Positions 20,138 to 31,920 of a stretch of 64,000 nucleotides of DNA are shown here, one piece after another. Origin of the DNA: Pectinophora gossypiella. Taxonomy: Eukaryota; Arthropoda; Insecta; Lepidoptera; Gelechiidae. Location of the stretch: NCBI RefSeq assembly GCF_024362695.1, contig NC_065429.1, positions 7,071,849 through 7,135,848 on the forward strand, given 5' to 3'. The position numbers and the translations under genes are program-made. Position 1 is the stretch's first letter. Each line of letters starts with the position of its first letter. The notes beneath the pieces were generated by a model. That model was not told the DNA's origin and did not search any database. It saw only the letters and a program-made list of their open reading frames with translations.

Positions 20138-20290
20138 GTTAAAATAGTTATGTCAAGGCTAAACCAAAGTTGTGTTACTAGCTGTTAGTACTGCATACTT
20201 ACTCATCAAAAGTCAAGCGACCTCCGATATCTAGTCGACCTTTTATCGGTATATTATCGTTTCTCAATGCTTAATAAACCACGGCTGCGT

Positions 20291-20331
20291 TATAACGCGT
20301 AAAATTCGAGAATAAGTCACACCTAGTCAGT
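20291..20331 (+). promoter_or_regulatory. Possible core promoter of the MBF2-family gene
   Basis: A TATAAC element at 20291 lies 36 bases before an arthropod-type initiator TCAGT at 20327, about 85 bases upstream of the ATG. The spacing is slightly long, so this is tentative. Confidence 0.3.
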
Positions 20332-20413
20332 TAAACTTAAGAAAAAGTAATTTAAAGTTATTTATTGAGCGAATTTTCTTGATAAAGTCGTGATTATTTT
20401 GTAACTTTTAATC

Positions 20414-23400
20414 ATGAAAGTGGTAGTATTGGCAATTACCTTGCTTATTGCGCTGTGCAGTGTCAGTGGAGATCATTTGGTGGTGGGGAATGTGGCCAAC
20501 AGAGTGCTATTAGCTAAACATGAGATGGTGGAGTATAATGCCTTTCCGTTTATGAAGAGAGTCAAATATTATTTCTACTCAGGACCGGAGTATAAAAAAA
20601 TTCAGGTGAGTTTAAAAAAAGCAATACTTTTTTATAGAAACATACCTACTTATACTCTAATAAACTATTCGTCCAAGTGGAGTTCTATTATTCTATTATT
20701 GTTCTATTATTGAGAAGGGGATCTACGTGTATCCTGCACCCGTCCCCTCAACACCTATTAAAACACATAATAAAGGGTTCGTTTAAAAGCGGTAAGAATT
20801 TTATGTGTTATTATGTGTTTTAATTCTGATAATAACCGCGTAAACTTTAAACAATGTATGACAAAACAATAGTTATTATAGAAACATAATTATAGATCAA
20901 AAAAAAGAAAAGGGAAGGAAAAAGAAAAGGAAGAAAACGAAAAAGGAAGAGGAAGAAGGGAAGGGGGGTTGAGGGGAAGGAAATGAAAACGGAGGCGATT
21001 ACTCCACCGACAAGAGCGCAGCTCTTAAATGAAGAGAGACTTATAGATCCGATGGGCTGATAACATGACACCTGTTACCATGCGCTTCATAATATACGTC
21101 AAAACAAGCGCGCTCTGCCTACCCCGTTAAGCATTATAACTAAATAATGACCTCCGTGGTCCAGTGGTTGAGCGTTGGGCGGTCCCTCACGATCCGAAGG
21201 TCCCGGGTTCGAATCCTAGTGGGGACATATCACAAAAATCACTTTGTGATCCCTAGTTTGGTTAGGACATTACAGGCTGATCACCTGATTGTCCAAAAAG
21301 AGAGAGAGAGAAAAAATGTTTATTCAACAAATTGTGACACATTACATACGAAGTGTTACAAACAGAGTAAAAACAACAAAATATCATAAAACATTTTTTT
21401 AAACTCAGTAAGTACATAATGTGGCACAGCAGTGAATAGGACACGAACTCAGCATTGTGTCTATTTCCGAAGAAACAGACGCTGTTTTTCAGTCGCTCCT
21501 TAATTTTCCGTCTGTTGGATCCCGCGAAGCTGACATGACTCATAGCGCAAATAAGCAATGTAGGTATCTATCAGATAGAGTTACATATATAAACAAAATA
21601 TATTTGAATCAAAAAAGTATGATGATCCGTGCTTCGGAAGGCACGTTAAGCCGTTGGTCCCGGCTGCATTAGCAATCGTTAATAACCATCAATCCGCACT
21701 GGGCCCGCGGCCCGCGTGATGGTTTAAGGCCCGATCTCCCTATCCATCCATAGGGAACGCCCGTGCCCCAGCAGTGGGGACGTTCATAGGCTGATGATGA
21801 TGATAATGATGACGGTTTAATTCGTCAAAAAAGTTAATGTGACATGGTATCAAAGTGTAGGTCTGTATACATATTAGTACTCGCGGCCGTACATAAAAAT
21901 CATTGTACTTATAGAATTACGATACTACCTACTTATAGTGCTTCTCTTTATTTTGATCAGAATAATAATGGGTGGAAGATGTGTTGTACCTGGGTGTAAT
22001 GAATGGTCATCATCATCATCAGCCCATTAACGTCCCCACTGCTGGGGCACGGGCCTTCCCTATGGATGGATAGCGAGAACGGGCCTTAAACCATCACGCG
22101 GGCCCAGTGCGGATTGATGGTTATCAACGACTGCTAATGCAGCCGAGACCAACGGTTTAACGTGCCTTCCGAAGCACGGAGGAGCTCGAGATGAAAACTT
22201 ATTTTTTGTGGTCAGCTATCCTATGACCGGCCTTTGCGAAAGTTGCTTAACTTCAACAATCGCAGACCGAGCGCGTTTACCGCTGCGCCGCCGAGTTCCT
22301 CAAAAGGGTCATCATTTATACCCAAAACCAAATACTTAAATAAAAGATGCATATGTCTGTCATCCATGAAATTAGAAGGTTAGACGAAAACAAAACTGTA
22401 CCTATAGCGCCATCTACAGTTTGTTTGGAAAACGTAGCCTGGAAAGTCCTTCTTTGATTATGAATTTGCAAGTAGGATAGAAGAAGTTACTCCCTTTTGT
22501 CTGGCCAAGTGTTGACTGTTAAAAAAAGACTGATAGATGCAAACTGACTTCGTTGTTTGGTATGGAACATAATACAGTTGCATATTCAGTCATTTCTGTG
22601 CAAATATTACCAGAAGCGGTTTATAAACATTTGATCAATTGTTGTGGCGAGTTTTCCTGCAACAACTTTCCACTAACGACCTCTTTAATCGATGGGTCAT
22701 GTATATAGAAGTAGGGCCGGTTTAAAACGGAAAAAAAAACATTTATTTCGATTTAAAACGGCTGCTATTGATGATAATGGTTTTAAAGAAGAAAGAAAGA
22801 AAGAAAATATTTATTTCCATATTGGACGCCACTTTTACAAACTTACATTACAGAAATAAAAAAAAATAGAAAAAAAAAACAAAGACAAAAAGACAAATAA
22901 TACAGACATTAAATACACAATGGAGGCGCCCAAAATAAAAAAAGGATCTCCCTCAGCATAATGCCGTGACACGTGCTTAGCACGGGCCGCGGCGCTGGTA
23001 TTATGGGAGACCTATCGAACGTGAGCCACGGACACACCAAACTCAATTACGTTTACGGTAGTTTTCTTAATTATAACTACATTTTCTTGATTTGACCGAG
23101 GCACAGCCTTCGTGGTCTAGTGGTTAGAGCGTTAGGCTCACGATCTGGAGGTCCGGATTCGATTCCCGATGGGGACATTGTCGAAATCACTTTGTGAGAC
23201 TGTCCTTTGTTTGATAAGAACTTTTCAGGCTTGAATCACCTGATTGTCCGAAAAAGTAAGATGATTCCGTGCTTCGGAGGGCACGTTAAGCCGTTGGTCC
23301 CGGCTATTAGCCGTAAAAACACCTCCACCAACCCGCAGTGGAGCAGCGCAGTGGAGTATACTCCATACTCCCTCCGGTTGATTGAGGGGAGGCCTGTGCC

Positions 23401-25302
23401 CAGCAGTGGGACGTATGTAGGCTGTTTATGTTATGTATGACCGAGGCAAGAATATAACGGAGTACCTATAAACTGTGTAAAGAATTTTTGAATGTGTAAT
23501 AAGTATACTGTTACTGATAATAATTTACTTAGCGTGTTTAGTTCTATAGGTACTTTCTATTGATATTGTATAAACTAATAATACGAAAAACCGTGTCCTC
23601 TAACATGATGGACTAATGTTATGGGCGATAGGCTGATCCCTTATCACCATAAGGTTCATCATATCCAGCTTACGACATCGTATCAACAGTGGCTGCAAGT
23701 TGTCTTTGATTACTTGTGGCTCTGCCCACCCCACTAGGGATTACGGGCGTGAGTTTATGTATGTATGTATGTAATAATACGAAACGCGACGTCAAGTGAC
23801 CAAAAAATGCCCATAATGAAGTTTAAAACACAGTTCTTTCATTCTTCAACTTCATTTGCAATGAGGCAATACAATAAACAGTCATCTTATATATATAATT
23901 TACTAAATAAAAAACTAAATATATATCCTATGTCACATTATAACTGTAAAAAATCTGTTACAGCTTGGTTAAATCAAAAAACCTACGCAGAAGTAGAATC
24001 TATCTTGCTAACGAATATATAGAATAACATAATTATATAACGTACATATACACCATAAGCGCACATACACTACACATACTCACACACACCCATACACACC
24101 CTCACATACACACGTACACATAATTATTAGTTTACATATGTATAAAATAGTTATGGAAGAGCGGAGCCTCCTACTACAAGCAACTTCTTGCTTAAAAGGA
24201 GACCCCGAGCCCTTGTATTGTAAAAATCTACTTTTAAAGTAAATAAACATTTTTTTTTTTATTATTTATCTTTTATTGTTGTAGGCGAGTTTTCAACGAT
24301 TTAAAACGATTTACTGGGGGTTTAAAACGGCAACATTTGATCTAAAACGTTTTAAATCGGTTGTTATGTATAAGTACGTGTTAACAAAATCTACAATACA
24401 ACGTAAATATTAGTAACATACCCAGTTTTAATCAGTTAATATTAAATTAAATGTCACTCTTACTACGAATACCAATTATTATTACTAGGAATTATAATAA
24501 GTAATATTAATAAAAATCCAATACTTACAGAAACTAGTTTTTCAGTTTACACTTCTCACGACAAAATCCGTCTTCACTTGTTTTTGTTTTTCTTCGAAGT
24601 CCCAGACGTAATACGCGCCAAAACGTTTTTTTTTTTTAAAGTGGCGTGACGTTCCTTTTTTTTTTAATTTCAGGTTTAGTTTAGTTTTTTCTTAAATTGC
24701 CAACATACGTTTTTACTTTTTTTTTCATGGTTTTTACAATACAAGAGCAGACAGTATTTTGAATTTGTCAGAAAACAAATTTAAAGCTCATGTGAAGCTT
24801 ACTTTGTGTAAAAAAGCTTATTTATTATAAAAGTAATGATTACCTAAATGATAAGAGCCGTGGTAGCCCAGTTAGTAGAACGCTTGCCTCTCACTTTAAG
24901 GTCACGGGTTCGAATCCAGCACAGGCCTAAACGTGCTCAGCGGCGAAGGAAAACATCGTAAGGAAACCCACATTCCCGAGAAATGCATTTTCGGAGATAT
25001 GTGACCTAACCTGTATTGAGCCCTAACCTGTGTGACCTAACCTAACTGGACGGTCTTATACCTTAAATGCAATTTCTTCCAGGCAACCACATGGTTGCAA
25101 ACAGGTTCCATGCTGTGTGGGTTTAATGTTATGTTTCCCGTTCCAGGGCATCCAAGCTCTAGACACCCTGCATAGCAGAGCAAGCGTGAACATCACCGCC
25201 GGAGGGGTCGGCCACTCCTTCGTCAACCTACGAATGAAGAGTGAGAGAGGAAAAGGACTTGCATACGACATTGGTATCTACGTCAATCCTGACTTCCAAT
25301 AA
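20414..25302 (+). CDS. MBF2-family secreted protein (115 aa, two exons)
   Basis: Exons are 20414-20605 and 25147-25302, joined in phase 0 (CAG/GTGAGT to TTCCAG/GGC), giving 115 residues. Residues 1-19 are a signal peptide ending near Val-Ser-Gly. The remainder matches the MBF2/probable salivary secreted peptide family: an N-terminal H-L-V-V-G-N motif, a central S-G-P-E-Y segment, and the C-terminal signature N-I-T-A-G-G-V-G, then K-S-E-R-G-K-G-L, then I-Y-V. Family members are small secreted insect proteins, often in salivary gland, hemolymph or fat body. MBF2 was first reported as a co-activator in Bombyx, but the signal peptide here points to secretion. The length is normal. The 4.5-kb intron is packed with repeats. 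Confidence 0.9.
21147..21810 (+). mobile_element. SINE (alpha head, gamma tail) interrupted by an insertion
   Basis: Head and start of the core lie at 21147-21296. A 322-bp unrelated block (21297-21618, with TTATTCAACAAATTG at its left end, like a reversed LINE tail) follows. The core then resumes at ATGATCCGTGCTTCGGAAGG and runs into the tail ending CCCCAGCAGTGGGGACGTTC and ATGATGATGAT. AAAAAG lies on both sides of the insertion. Confidence 0.65.
22008..22302 (-). mobile_element. SINE-gamma with tRNA plus 5S-like head
   Basis: In reverse, it starts GAGTTCGGCGGCGCAGCGGTA (A-box-like), then GAAGTTAAGCAAC and TAGGATAGCTGACC. In the other two copies the latter reads GGATGGGTGACC, the form found in the 5S rRNA internal promoter. 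The shared core and the CAGCAGTGGGGACGTTAATG tail follow. Confidence 0.7.
22785..23060. repeat. Simple-repeat and LINE-tail-like stretch
   Basis: (GAAA)n at 22790 runs into ATATTTATTTCCATATTGGA, a common reversed LINE 3' end, then A-rich sequence and a GC-rich segment near 22975. No coding signal. Confidence 0.35.
23107..23440 (+). mobile_element. SINE-beta, full length
   Basis: tRNA-like head (CCTTCGTGGTCTAGTGGTTA), core and beta tail ending GCCCAGCAGTGGGACGTATG, then a short TATGTTATGTATG end. It lies in the MBF2-family intron. Confidence 0.8.
23618..24262 (+). mobile_element. Two LINE 3' fragments
   Basis: 23618-23775 repeats the (TGTA)n-tailed unit of 19384. 23815-24262 encodes a 60-residue LINE C-terminal remnant (Q-F-F-H-S-S-T-S-F-A-M-R-Q-Y-N-K) ending in Ile-stop. 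A 3' UTR containing GGAGACCCCGAGCCCTTGTA and a poly(T)-like end follow. Confidence 0.5.
24750..25055 (+). mobile_element. LINE fragment plus SINE-delta fragment
   Basis: 24750-24845 encodes the end of the same LINE family as 63230-63529 (N-K-F-K-A-H-V-K-L-T-L-C-K-K). 24857-25055 is a SINE-delta head and body ending shortly before the MBF2 exon 2 acceptor. Confidence 0.55.
25147..25302 (+). CDS. Exon 2 of the MBF2-family gene
   Basis: Encodes 51 residues after the TTCCAG acceptor, carrying the most diagnostic family motif (A-G-G-V-G-H-S-F-V-N-L-R). The stop TAA at 25300 is followed within about 20 bases by repeat X, so the 3' UTR is probably repeat-derived. Confidence 0.88.
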   Translation, partial: GIQALDTLHSRASVNITAGGVGHSFVNLRMKSERGKGLAYDIGIYVNPDFQ

Positions 25303-25319
25303 CAAAGGAACTACATATA

Positions 25320-25490
25320 GAACGGCAACTCGCCGCTCCCCACCAGCGGCTAAGCTAGATTCACCTCATCCCCCCTCGGTCTTACTTTAGTCTTCAATCG
25401 TATGGCGTCAGACGTCACACACACAGATGCGCGTGTACGATAACGTCAATGTGTAGTGTCTGTGTAAAACGAGGTGTTTAGTATCAAGTG
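25320..25490 (-). repeat. Repeat X, reverse copy
   Basis: Reverse of the unit at 7485, without a SINE at its TACGATTGAAGA site. It starts about 18 bases after the MBF2 stop codon. Confidence 0.6.
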
Positions 25491-25718
25491 TCAGGTTTGT
25501 GCTATAACTATAAATATCTAACACACATGATAAAGCTCACCACTATATGCCAATTGGGGTAGTCAGACTTACGTCCATCGCAAGATGAACTAAGGGTGAT
25601 CTCAGCTGAGGCTGCCCTCAAGACCATGCTCAAGTCCCCGTTTTTATATAAGAACTGTCACATTGACATGATCTTGAGAGCAGTCTCGAAGTTGAGATTA
25701 GTTTATTAATGGCCCCGA

Positions 25719-26250
25719 TTCCTGCAGACACCGCTATAGGGACGGACGTCGAGGAGGCAAGTAAAACCAGCGAATGCATGATTAATACAGATTAATGCAT
25801 ATGTAGTGTAGTAAGTATAGCTATTAAGTATGTCTAATAATCTATGTAATGATCTTTCAATATAATCTGTATTAATCATGCATTCGCTGGTTTTACTTGC
25901 CTCCTCGACGTCCGTCCCTATACCGCCTAATTTTATTTTAAGTTATACCCGTCATTTTCTTATCCGCCGAAAAGGAAAGGGACGGATGATTGTCAACAAG
26001 TTAATTTAAAAATGAATGAATAACCCGTGCGAATAAAATAGGCATCTCGCTGGTATGCAATCCGTTGGACGTGCTGTCTACTTAATCTGTCGGGTTATTG
26101 GCCGATGTAAAATTTTTAGACGGTTAGATTCCTGCTTAAAATTGACGTGTATTCCATAAATTTTATTCCTGTCGATTATCCGTCCCTTTCTTTTTCAAAG
26201 GATAAGAAAATGACAGGTATAACTTAAAATTAGATGGCGTCTGCAGGAAT
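25719..26250. mobile_element. MITE-C with a nested foldback MITE
   Basis: The outer ends are ATTCCTGCAGACACC and its complement at 26236-26250. Inside, 25739-25918 is a second element with near-perfect terminal inverted repeats of about 58 bp (GGGACGGACGTCGAGGAGGC), flanked by TATA on both sides. Other MITE-C copies are at 31438, 59045 and 60434. Confidence 0.75.
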
Positions 26251-26344
26251 TAGCACCAAATTACCCAACTAGGAGTTAGACCAACGTGATAGGTGGTGAG
26301 CCGTCGAGTCAACTGTGTAAAAAATCTACTTAAATAAAAATATT

Positions 26345-26470
26345 TTAAGCCAACCCGAGTTTTTTTTTCCATCTTCTATCGTGTACGTTGTGAGGAAGAT
26401 GACCAACCTCATCGACCCTGGTGTCAGCGTTATCAAGCCCCTGACATTGCTCATGTGGAACGCAACCTGC
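26345..26470 (-). mobile_element. SINE-alpha tail fragment
   Basis: Reverse tail (TCTTCTATCGTGTACGTTGTG to CCTGACATTGCTCATGT) with a T-run at its left end. No core or head remains. Confidence 0.55.
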
Positions 26471-26840
26471 AAAGTTCCTCATCAGATATTTTAAGGCTTT
26501 TTGCGTCCCAAAGTACAACAAATCTGGATGTAAGTATGAAATAAAATAAAACAGAATATGATATGTATCGTATTTATATAAAAAAAACATTATAACATTC
26601 GAATACATTCGATACAAAGTATTCATCGCTCAAAGCTACAAAATAGTCTTTAATTAACTAAATTATAGTTATTTAATACAAGCAAGGTTACTTCTGTATT
26701 TAAGTTTATGCCTTAGCCTCATCAAAATCCGTCTAGTAGATTTTTTATTGCTACATTTACGAACATTAAAAAAACAATCTGTCATTTGAAAAAAGTACAG
26801 TTCAGTATTGTATATTTATTTAAAAAAAAAACTATCTAAA

Positions 26841-29800
26841 ATGGACGAAACCGAACCAGGTAACAATTTACTTTTTATTTCATAGTTTAATAACTTTTTT
26901 CCTGCTTTTGTAAAAACCGGACCTTTCAAATCTTCAAGGTTAGGTAAGCGGACCCTGTGAACAACGGGATAACTAACTAGGGAGATGATTAATACCTTTA
27001 TTCCCGCGACTCAGCCAGTTCGCGTGTGCGCGGGTTCTATGCTACGGGTAACTGGTGCCAAAATACCCGTTTCGCTAACGGGTCGATCTTCGAACACCGG
27101 AAGTCAATTGCGTTACTGTAAACGCAAAAATATTCTAGAATATTTAGTCTTTTTGCATATATCCAGTTAAAACTTACGTAAATTGGCCACATACATAAAT
27201 TCTAGCTGGATAAAAGTCAAAAGTTTTTCGGATATGTAATGAATTTGACATACGGTGTTCGAAGTACTATCCAATCTTGTTAATATTTTAGCACGCTATT
27301 AAAAGTAAATTGATTTGTTACCTGAATCGATATATTTTGTATCTAATTGCTAAAATAAGCACAACTTATAAGATTTACAATTAATCCTTCATTAATTTTG
27401 TAATAATTAATTAACACTAAACCCTCAAATATTATTGATTGAAGGCAAAACACATTTTTTCCAGCAAAAAAACATTAGTTTACTGGTAATGTGCGTTTTA
27501 AGAGGTACATAGTCTTTTAGTGGCGCTAAAAATATTGGGGGGAAAAGTTGAGTGTAGCCATTAGAAAAAAAACAAGCACTCGAAACTTGAGAAAGTGCGC
27601 GGGAAATCTATGAAATATCTTGTTTATTAAATCCTAATGGGGGAAAATTGAGTGTTGCCATTAGAAAAAAATCAAGCACTCGAAACTTGAGAAAGTGCGC
27701 GGGAAATCTATGAAATATCTTGTTTATTAAATCCTAATGGGGGAAAATTGAGTGTTGCCATTAGAAAAAAATTAAGCACTCGAAACTTGAGAAAGTGCGC
27801 GGGAAATCTATGAAATATCTTGTTTATTAAATCCTAATGGGGGAAAATTGAGTGTTGCCATTAGAAAAAAATCAAGCACATGAATTGCGCGGGAAATCTA
27901 TATCTTGTTCATTATCCTATTATATTTATATTATTATTTTATTAATATTAAATGGAACACATCGGAAAGGCTGGAATATTAAAGGTGATTGCTACAGTAG
28001 GCCAAGACAAGAAAAAATATTACAATGTTATTCGACAGAATTTTAAATTCAATACAAATTTCAACGTGCAACTTCTTTGGAGCCAAATGGACTTTAAACA
28101 TCAACTGATGATTAGCGCAGTTCATTATTATTATTTTTTTTTGATATTTCAGAACATAATAACACAACATAGCACGCCTATTAAATATCCCCGAAGCGGT
28201 AGGCAAAGGTGTATACTTGTATAGTATACAGGTGTTAGTGACATGGTAACGAATACTGAGGGGGATGATTCAGACGGGATGATTTCCGACTGGAAAATTC
28301 TTGAAAATTTGTGTTTTTTTTTATTATTTTCAGTCTCATACTTTTGCGACGGAAAATTCCACTGTATATTAACTCAGAATCGTCTGAATCATCCCTAAAA
28401 GTTTTCGTTACGATGTCACTAACACACTGTATATACCCACTCCTCACCAGGTATGTTTACGTCCCATGTAATAGTTGGCAAGCCTATTACCATTAACCGG
28501 GCGCAAATCCATAATACAAGATTTTTTTTTAAATAAAATGCCTATCTCAGAATCGACTATATTTAGATGATTAAGAATCACATTAGGTGTATTATATCAA
28601 AGTCTGATTATAGTTTGTGCTTATAAAGATAACAACAAGTATTACAGTATAGCTACATGCAAATTATGTGGCCCACATAATAACCAGCGCGTAATAACTA
28701 GATACCTTTCGTCACACAGTTCGTGTGACGGGGCGTCGCGACTTCAGCGCGATACTTGTTGTAATATACGGATATGTAAACGAGATGTCACACTGTGGGC
28801 GTTTGCCCCACTGAACGTGAAGCCACGTCTTTCTCTCACAACACATACATAACAAAGCATCACGTGTGTATTCCTGAAGGTACGCAGAGTATATAGTGAG
28901 TATAGAGTGTATAGTACACCCGCTCCTACGGCTATGTTTAAGTCCCTTGTAATAGGGGACGAGCCAGAAATTTTGGAAACCACGTGATATCAATTATCCA
29001 TGATCCAAACATGAATTCAAACTCATAAAGTTGAATTCGGTGGTGGTGGTTTGGTGCATTATCTGACAAATTGATTAAAACTACAAACGTCGCGTAAGCG
29101 CCCCGTCTCACCCGCTGTGTGTCGAGAGCTTAAAAGGGGGTTACATACTAACGAGTAATCTAGTTGTTGCACAGGGTTCGTAAAGGTGTACACACGCGAC
29201 TGATTTAGCTTTTTTTTTACATTATAGTTATAGGTTATAAACGACCTTTGTGGCGTGATAAGTCACCTTGACCATCAAACCAGACTGTGTCTCGGGTTCG
29301 AACCTTGGTTGGGTAAAATGTTTACTAAATCGTTTAAAGACTTTTAATGATTTGCTATAATGTTAAAAATGTAGAATCAAATCTCGTCGACAACAGATTC
29401 CGACATCGATCGTCCTGCGTTGTGGTAACACCTTAAACGTACACAATAATTTAACTTGTATTAGCAAATTGTGCAATACTATCGAAAGACATATCAATAT
29501 TTAGAGGTAAATAATCGATTATTTGGCAACAGTATAATAAACCTCTCGCCACATTGCTGGCGTGACGAGGCGTAAGCGCGACGTAAACGTTACAATGTGC
29601 TGAAAAGTGGGAGTCGTCACACTATTAGTCCGTCACGCCGGGAGTGTGACGAGACGTTAATAATAACTTAGAAGTTCCGTCTAACTTTACTAAATGGAGA
29701 AGGTTGATGTATTACACCCGAATTCTAAGATGTTAACTCTAACCTGGCTCGATTTATTTCAGAGTTCACAGCGTCCATATATCGACATACAGTGGAGGTC

Positions 29801-30238
29801 CGTGTTGCTCTGTAAAATAACAATGACATGTCATAACAAAGGGTCATCATTTACACCCAACAACAAAGATAAAAGAAGCATAATATGTCTTTCATCCATG
29901 AAATTAGAAGATAAAACGAAAGCAGTGTTATACAGCGCCATCTACACAGTGTATAGTTTTTCGGACCTGACAAACTTAAAGGGTGGATTCTACGAGTAAT
30001 TTCATCGAGAAAACACCCCCATATGTGGGGGTCAAATCTCATTACAATTTTTGCTGTCTTTTTTTACAAAAAAAATTAGATTAGGTGCTTATAACTTATT
30101 TCATGTACCTTTTTAGCAGTGGTGGATATTGAAACAATCAAACCTGGGTATCAGGAACTTCAAAGCGACATCTTAATTTCACAGTCACACCGTCCTTGGA
30201 CCACAAGCACCACACAGATATTTCACAGTCCGTTTTAG
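26841..30238 (+). CDS. Candidate small two-exon gene, weak
   Basis: A 19-nt exon (26841-26859) starts ATGGACGAAACCGAACCAG in a good start context and ends at GTAACA in phase 1. A TTTTTAG acceptor before 30117 continues the frame as A-V-V-D-I-E-T-I-K-P-G-Y-Q-E-L and on to a stop at 30236. The product would be 46 residues. I do not recognise it. The opposite strand at 30138-30260 is also open, and the 3.2-kb intron holds other repeats, so this may be chance. Confidence 0.22.
27537..27905. repeat. 100-bp tandem repeat, about 3.6 copies
   Basis: Units start near 27537, 27639, 27739 and 27839, each beginning GGGGGAAAATTGAGTGTTGC and containing AAGCACTCGAAACTTGAGAA. Units two and three are nearly identical. 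The first is the most diverged and the last is truncated. Confidence 0.9.
28229..28436. mobile_element. MITE-A palindromic element
   Basis: From TACAGGTGTTAGTGACATGG to TCACTAACACACTGTA, with the usual GACGGAAAATTCCACT stem around an A/T centre. Confidence 0.7.
28440..29690. other. Intergenic stretch without assignable gene
   Basis: Apart from GTGTGACG/CGTCACAC-type short inverted motifs near 28717-28740 and 29560-29660, and a possible tRNA-like box at 29247-29310, I see neither a supported gene nor a shared repeat. Confidence 0.35.
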
Positions 30239-30479
30239 TGTTGCCACCCTCGATAAACCATCGATATTTAAAAAAAAGAATAGTATTGGCAGAATATGGA
30301 TAAAACCGATAGTCCTTGCAATAGTCAGACACAAATCGATAGTATTAATTTAAAACTATCGATCATTGATTTACCATTACCATAGATACAGCGTTTGAAA
30401 CAAAAATGCGGCGAAAATTTGGGGCTTGTTTAGCTATACATTCGTACACAGCGGTATATCTTCTTTTTCTAATCCTTTT

Positions 30480-31425
30480 ATCCCCTGTTGGGATATAGTG
30501 AACGCCTATTGTAAATGAAATGGATGGTAAGAAGCATGCTTGGTCTAAAACTCAAAGACAAGATACAAAATGATAAAATTAGGACGTTCTAACTAGAATA
30601 GACCAGCAGAAATGGAGATGGACTGGACATATGCTAAGATCCAAAGTGGAGAAGTGGAGCCAGACAATTACCCAGTGGTACCCAAGAGACGGTGCCAGAA
30701 AAAGGGGTAAACCGAAAAGATGGGACGATGACATCAAGATGACTGCGGGCCCTTTCTGGACAAGAGCGGCGCGTGATCGCCAGCATTGGAAAGGATTGGA
30801 GGAGGCCTTTGCCATGAGGCACTCCGAAATAAGAGATTTAATATAAAGTGAACTGGAACTAACCTGATAATGTTAAAATAGATAGATATAAGCAATTAGA
30901 ATTAAGATTAAACATAGTGACAACTGTTTAGCATGTAAGAAATAGATTAAGAAAACAAATCTAATAAAAATTTGGTAAAAAAAAAAAAAAAAAAAAAAAA
31001 ACCCCTGTGTCCAGTGTCCGTCTCGTCTCCTAATAGTAATAAGAAGTAGAGTAGGGAATTAGGTATGAAAAGAATGAAAGAAGATGAATGAAAGTGCGAG
31101 AGGCATAAAAGCGAGAACTGGCATGGTAATAGAGGAACAGAATGAAAGTGTGCGTAGCGTAGGGCCCCTTGCGGGCAGAATAGACATAAGAGATAGATTG
31201 TTAACATATGTATGTGATTGAAAAATAAATATTTTTGAATTTTTTTTGAATTTTTGAATTTTTGATAAGGTCCCTGCCTATCCTGTGCGGCAGGGGTATA
31301 TAAAAAAAAAAAAAAAACCTGATAATGTTTCGGAAGCAAGGCTTATTATTTATTTATTGTAAATGAAACCAAACATTGTACAATTATATGACTGTTGCTG
31401 TCCCAAATAAAATAAATAAATAACT
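30480..31425 (+). mobile_element. RTE-type LINE 3' fragment with nested poly(A) insertion
   Basis: 30590-30845 encodes a C-terminal remnant (K-W-R-W-T-G-H-M-L-R, then K-R-G-K-P-K-R-W-D-D-D). Its 3' UTR is interrupted by 30876-31313, flanked on both sides by AACCTGATAATGTT (30862 and 31316) and ending in a poly(A) run. The insert also has a 24-A run near 30978. The LINE tail resumes and ends AAATAAATAAATAAC. Confidence 0.6.
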
Positions 31426-31437
31426 TAATAGTGCTAA

Positions 31438-31758
31438 TTCCTGCAGACACCATCTAATTTTATTTTGTCACTGTCACTTTCTCGTCCGTTGAAAAAGAAA
31501 GGGACGAGTAATCGACAGGCATAAATTTATGGAATACACGTCAATTTTAAGCAGTAATCTAAAACAACCGTCTAAAAATTTTACATCGGCCAATAACCCG
31601 ACAGAGTTAAGTAGACAGCACGTCGAGAGATGCCTATTTTATTCGCTTAGATAATGCAGGTTTTAAAATTAACGTTTTAAAATTAACTTCTTGACAATCA
31701 TCCGTCCCTTTCCTTTTAAAGAAATAAATAAAATTAGGTGTCTGCAGGAATCGGGGCC
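31438..31758. mobile_element. MITE-C copy
   Basis: ATTCCTGCAGACACCATCTA to GTGTCTGCAGGAAT. The interior shares CCAATAACCCGACAGAGTTA with the copies at 25719 and 60434. It ends about 160 bases downstream of the BTBD10-like stop. Confidence 0.7.
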
Positions 31759-31920
31759 ATTCTTGCTTCTGAGTTCTGACTATTGCAAGAATCGATATTA
31801 TCGATTGTATAGATGATTTTCAAGGTCAACTATCGACTCTACAACAGTAGTCCGTCTCACTCACACAATACAGAACATTGCCATGAGAACCTTGCTCGCT
31901 ACACACGAGCCGACCCTCAA

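Noticed and set aside
23107..23175. tRNA-like sequences with A and B boxes (also 4930, 18400, 18548, 49600, 62424, 62800)
   Set aside because: They do not close into an acceptor stem with matching 3' end and are always followed by SINE body sequence, so they are SINE heads rather than tRNA genes.
27537..27905. CRISPR-like array
   Set aside because: The 100-bp units are contiguous, without unique spacers, in a clearly eukaryotic setting.
27952..28224. 90-codon ORF starting M-E-H-I-G-K-A-G
   Set aside because: The translation turns into AT-rich Phe/Tyr runs, overlaps an equally long antisense ORF and lacks splice or promoter support.
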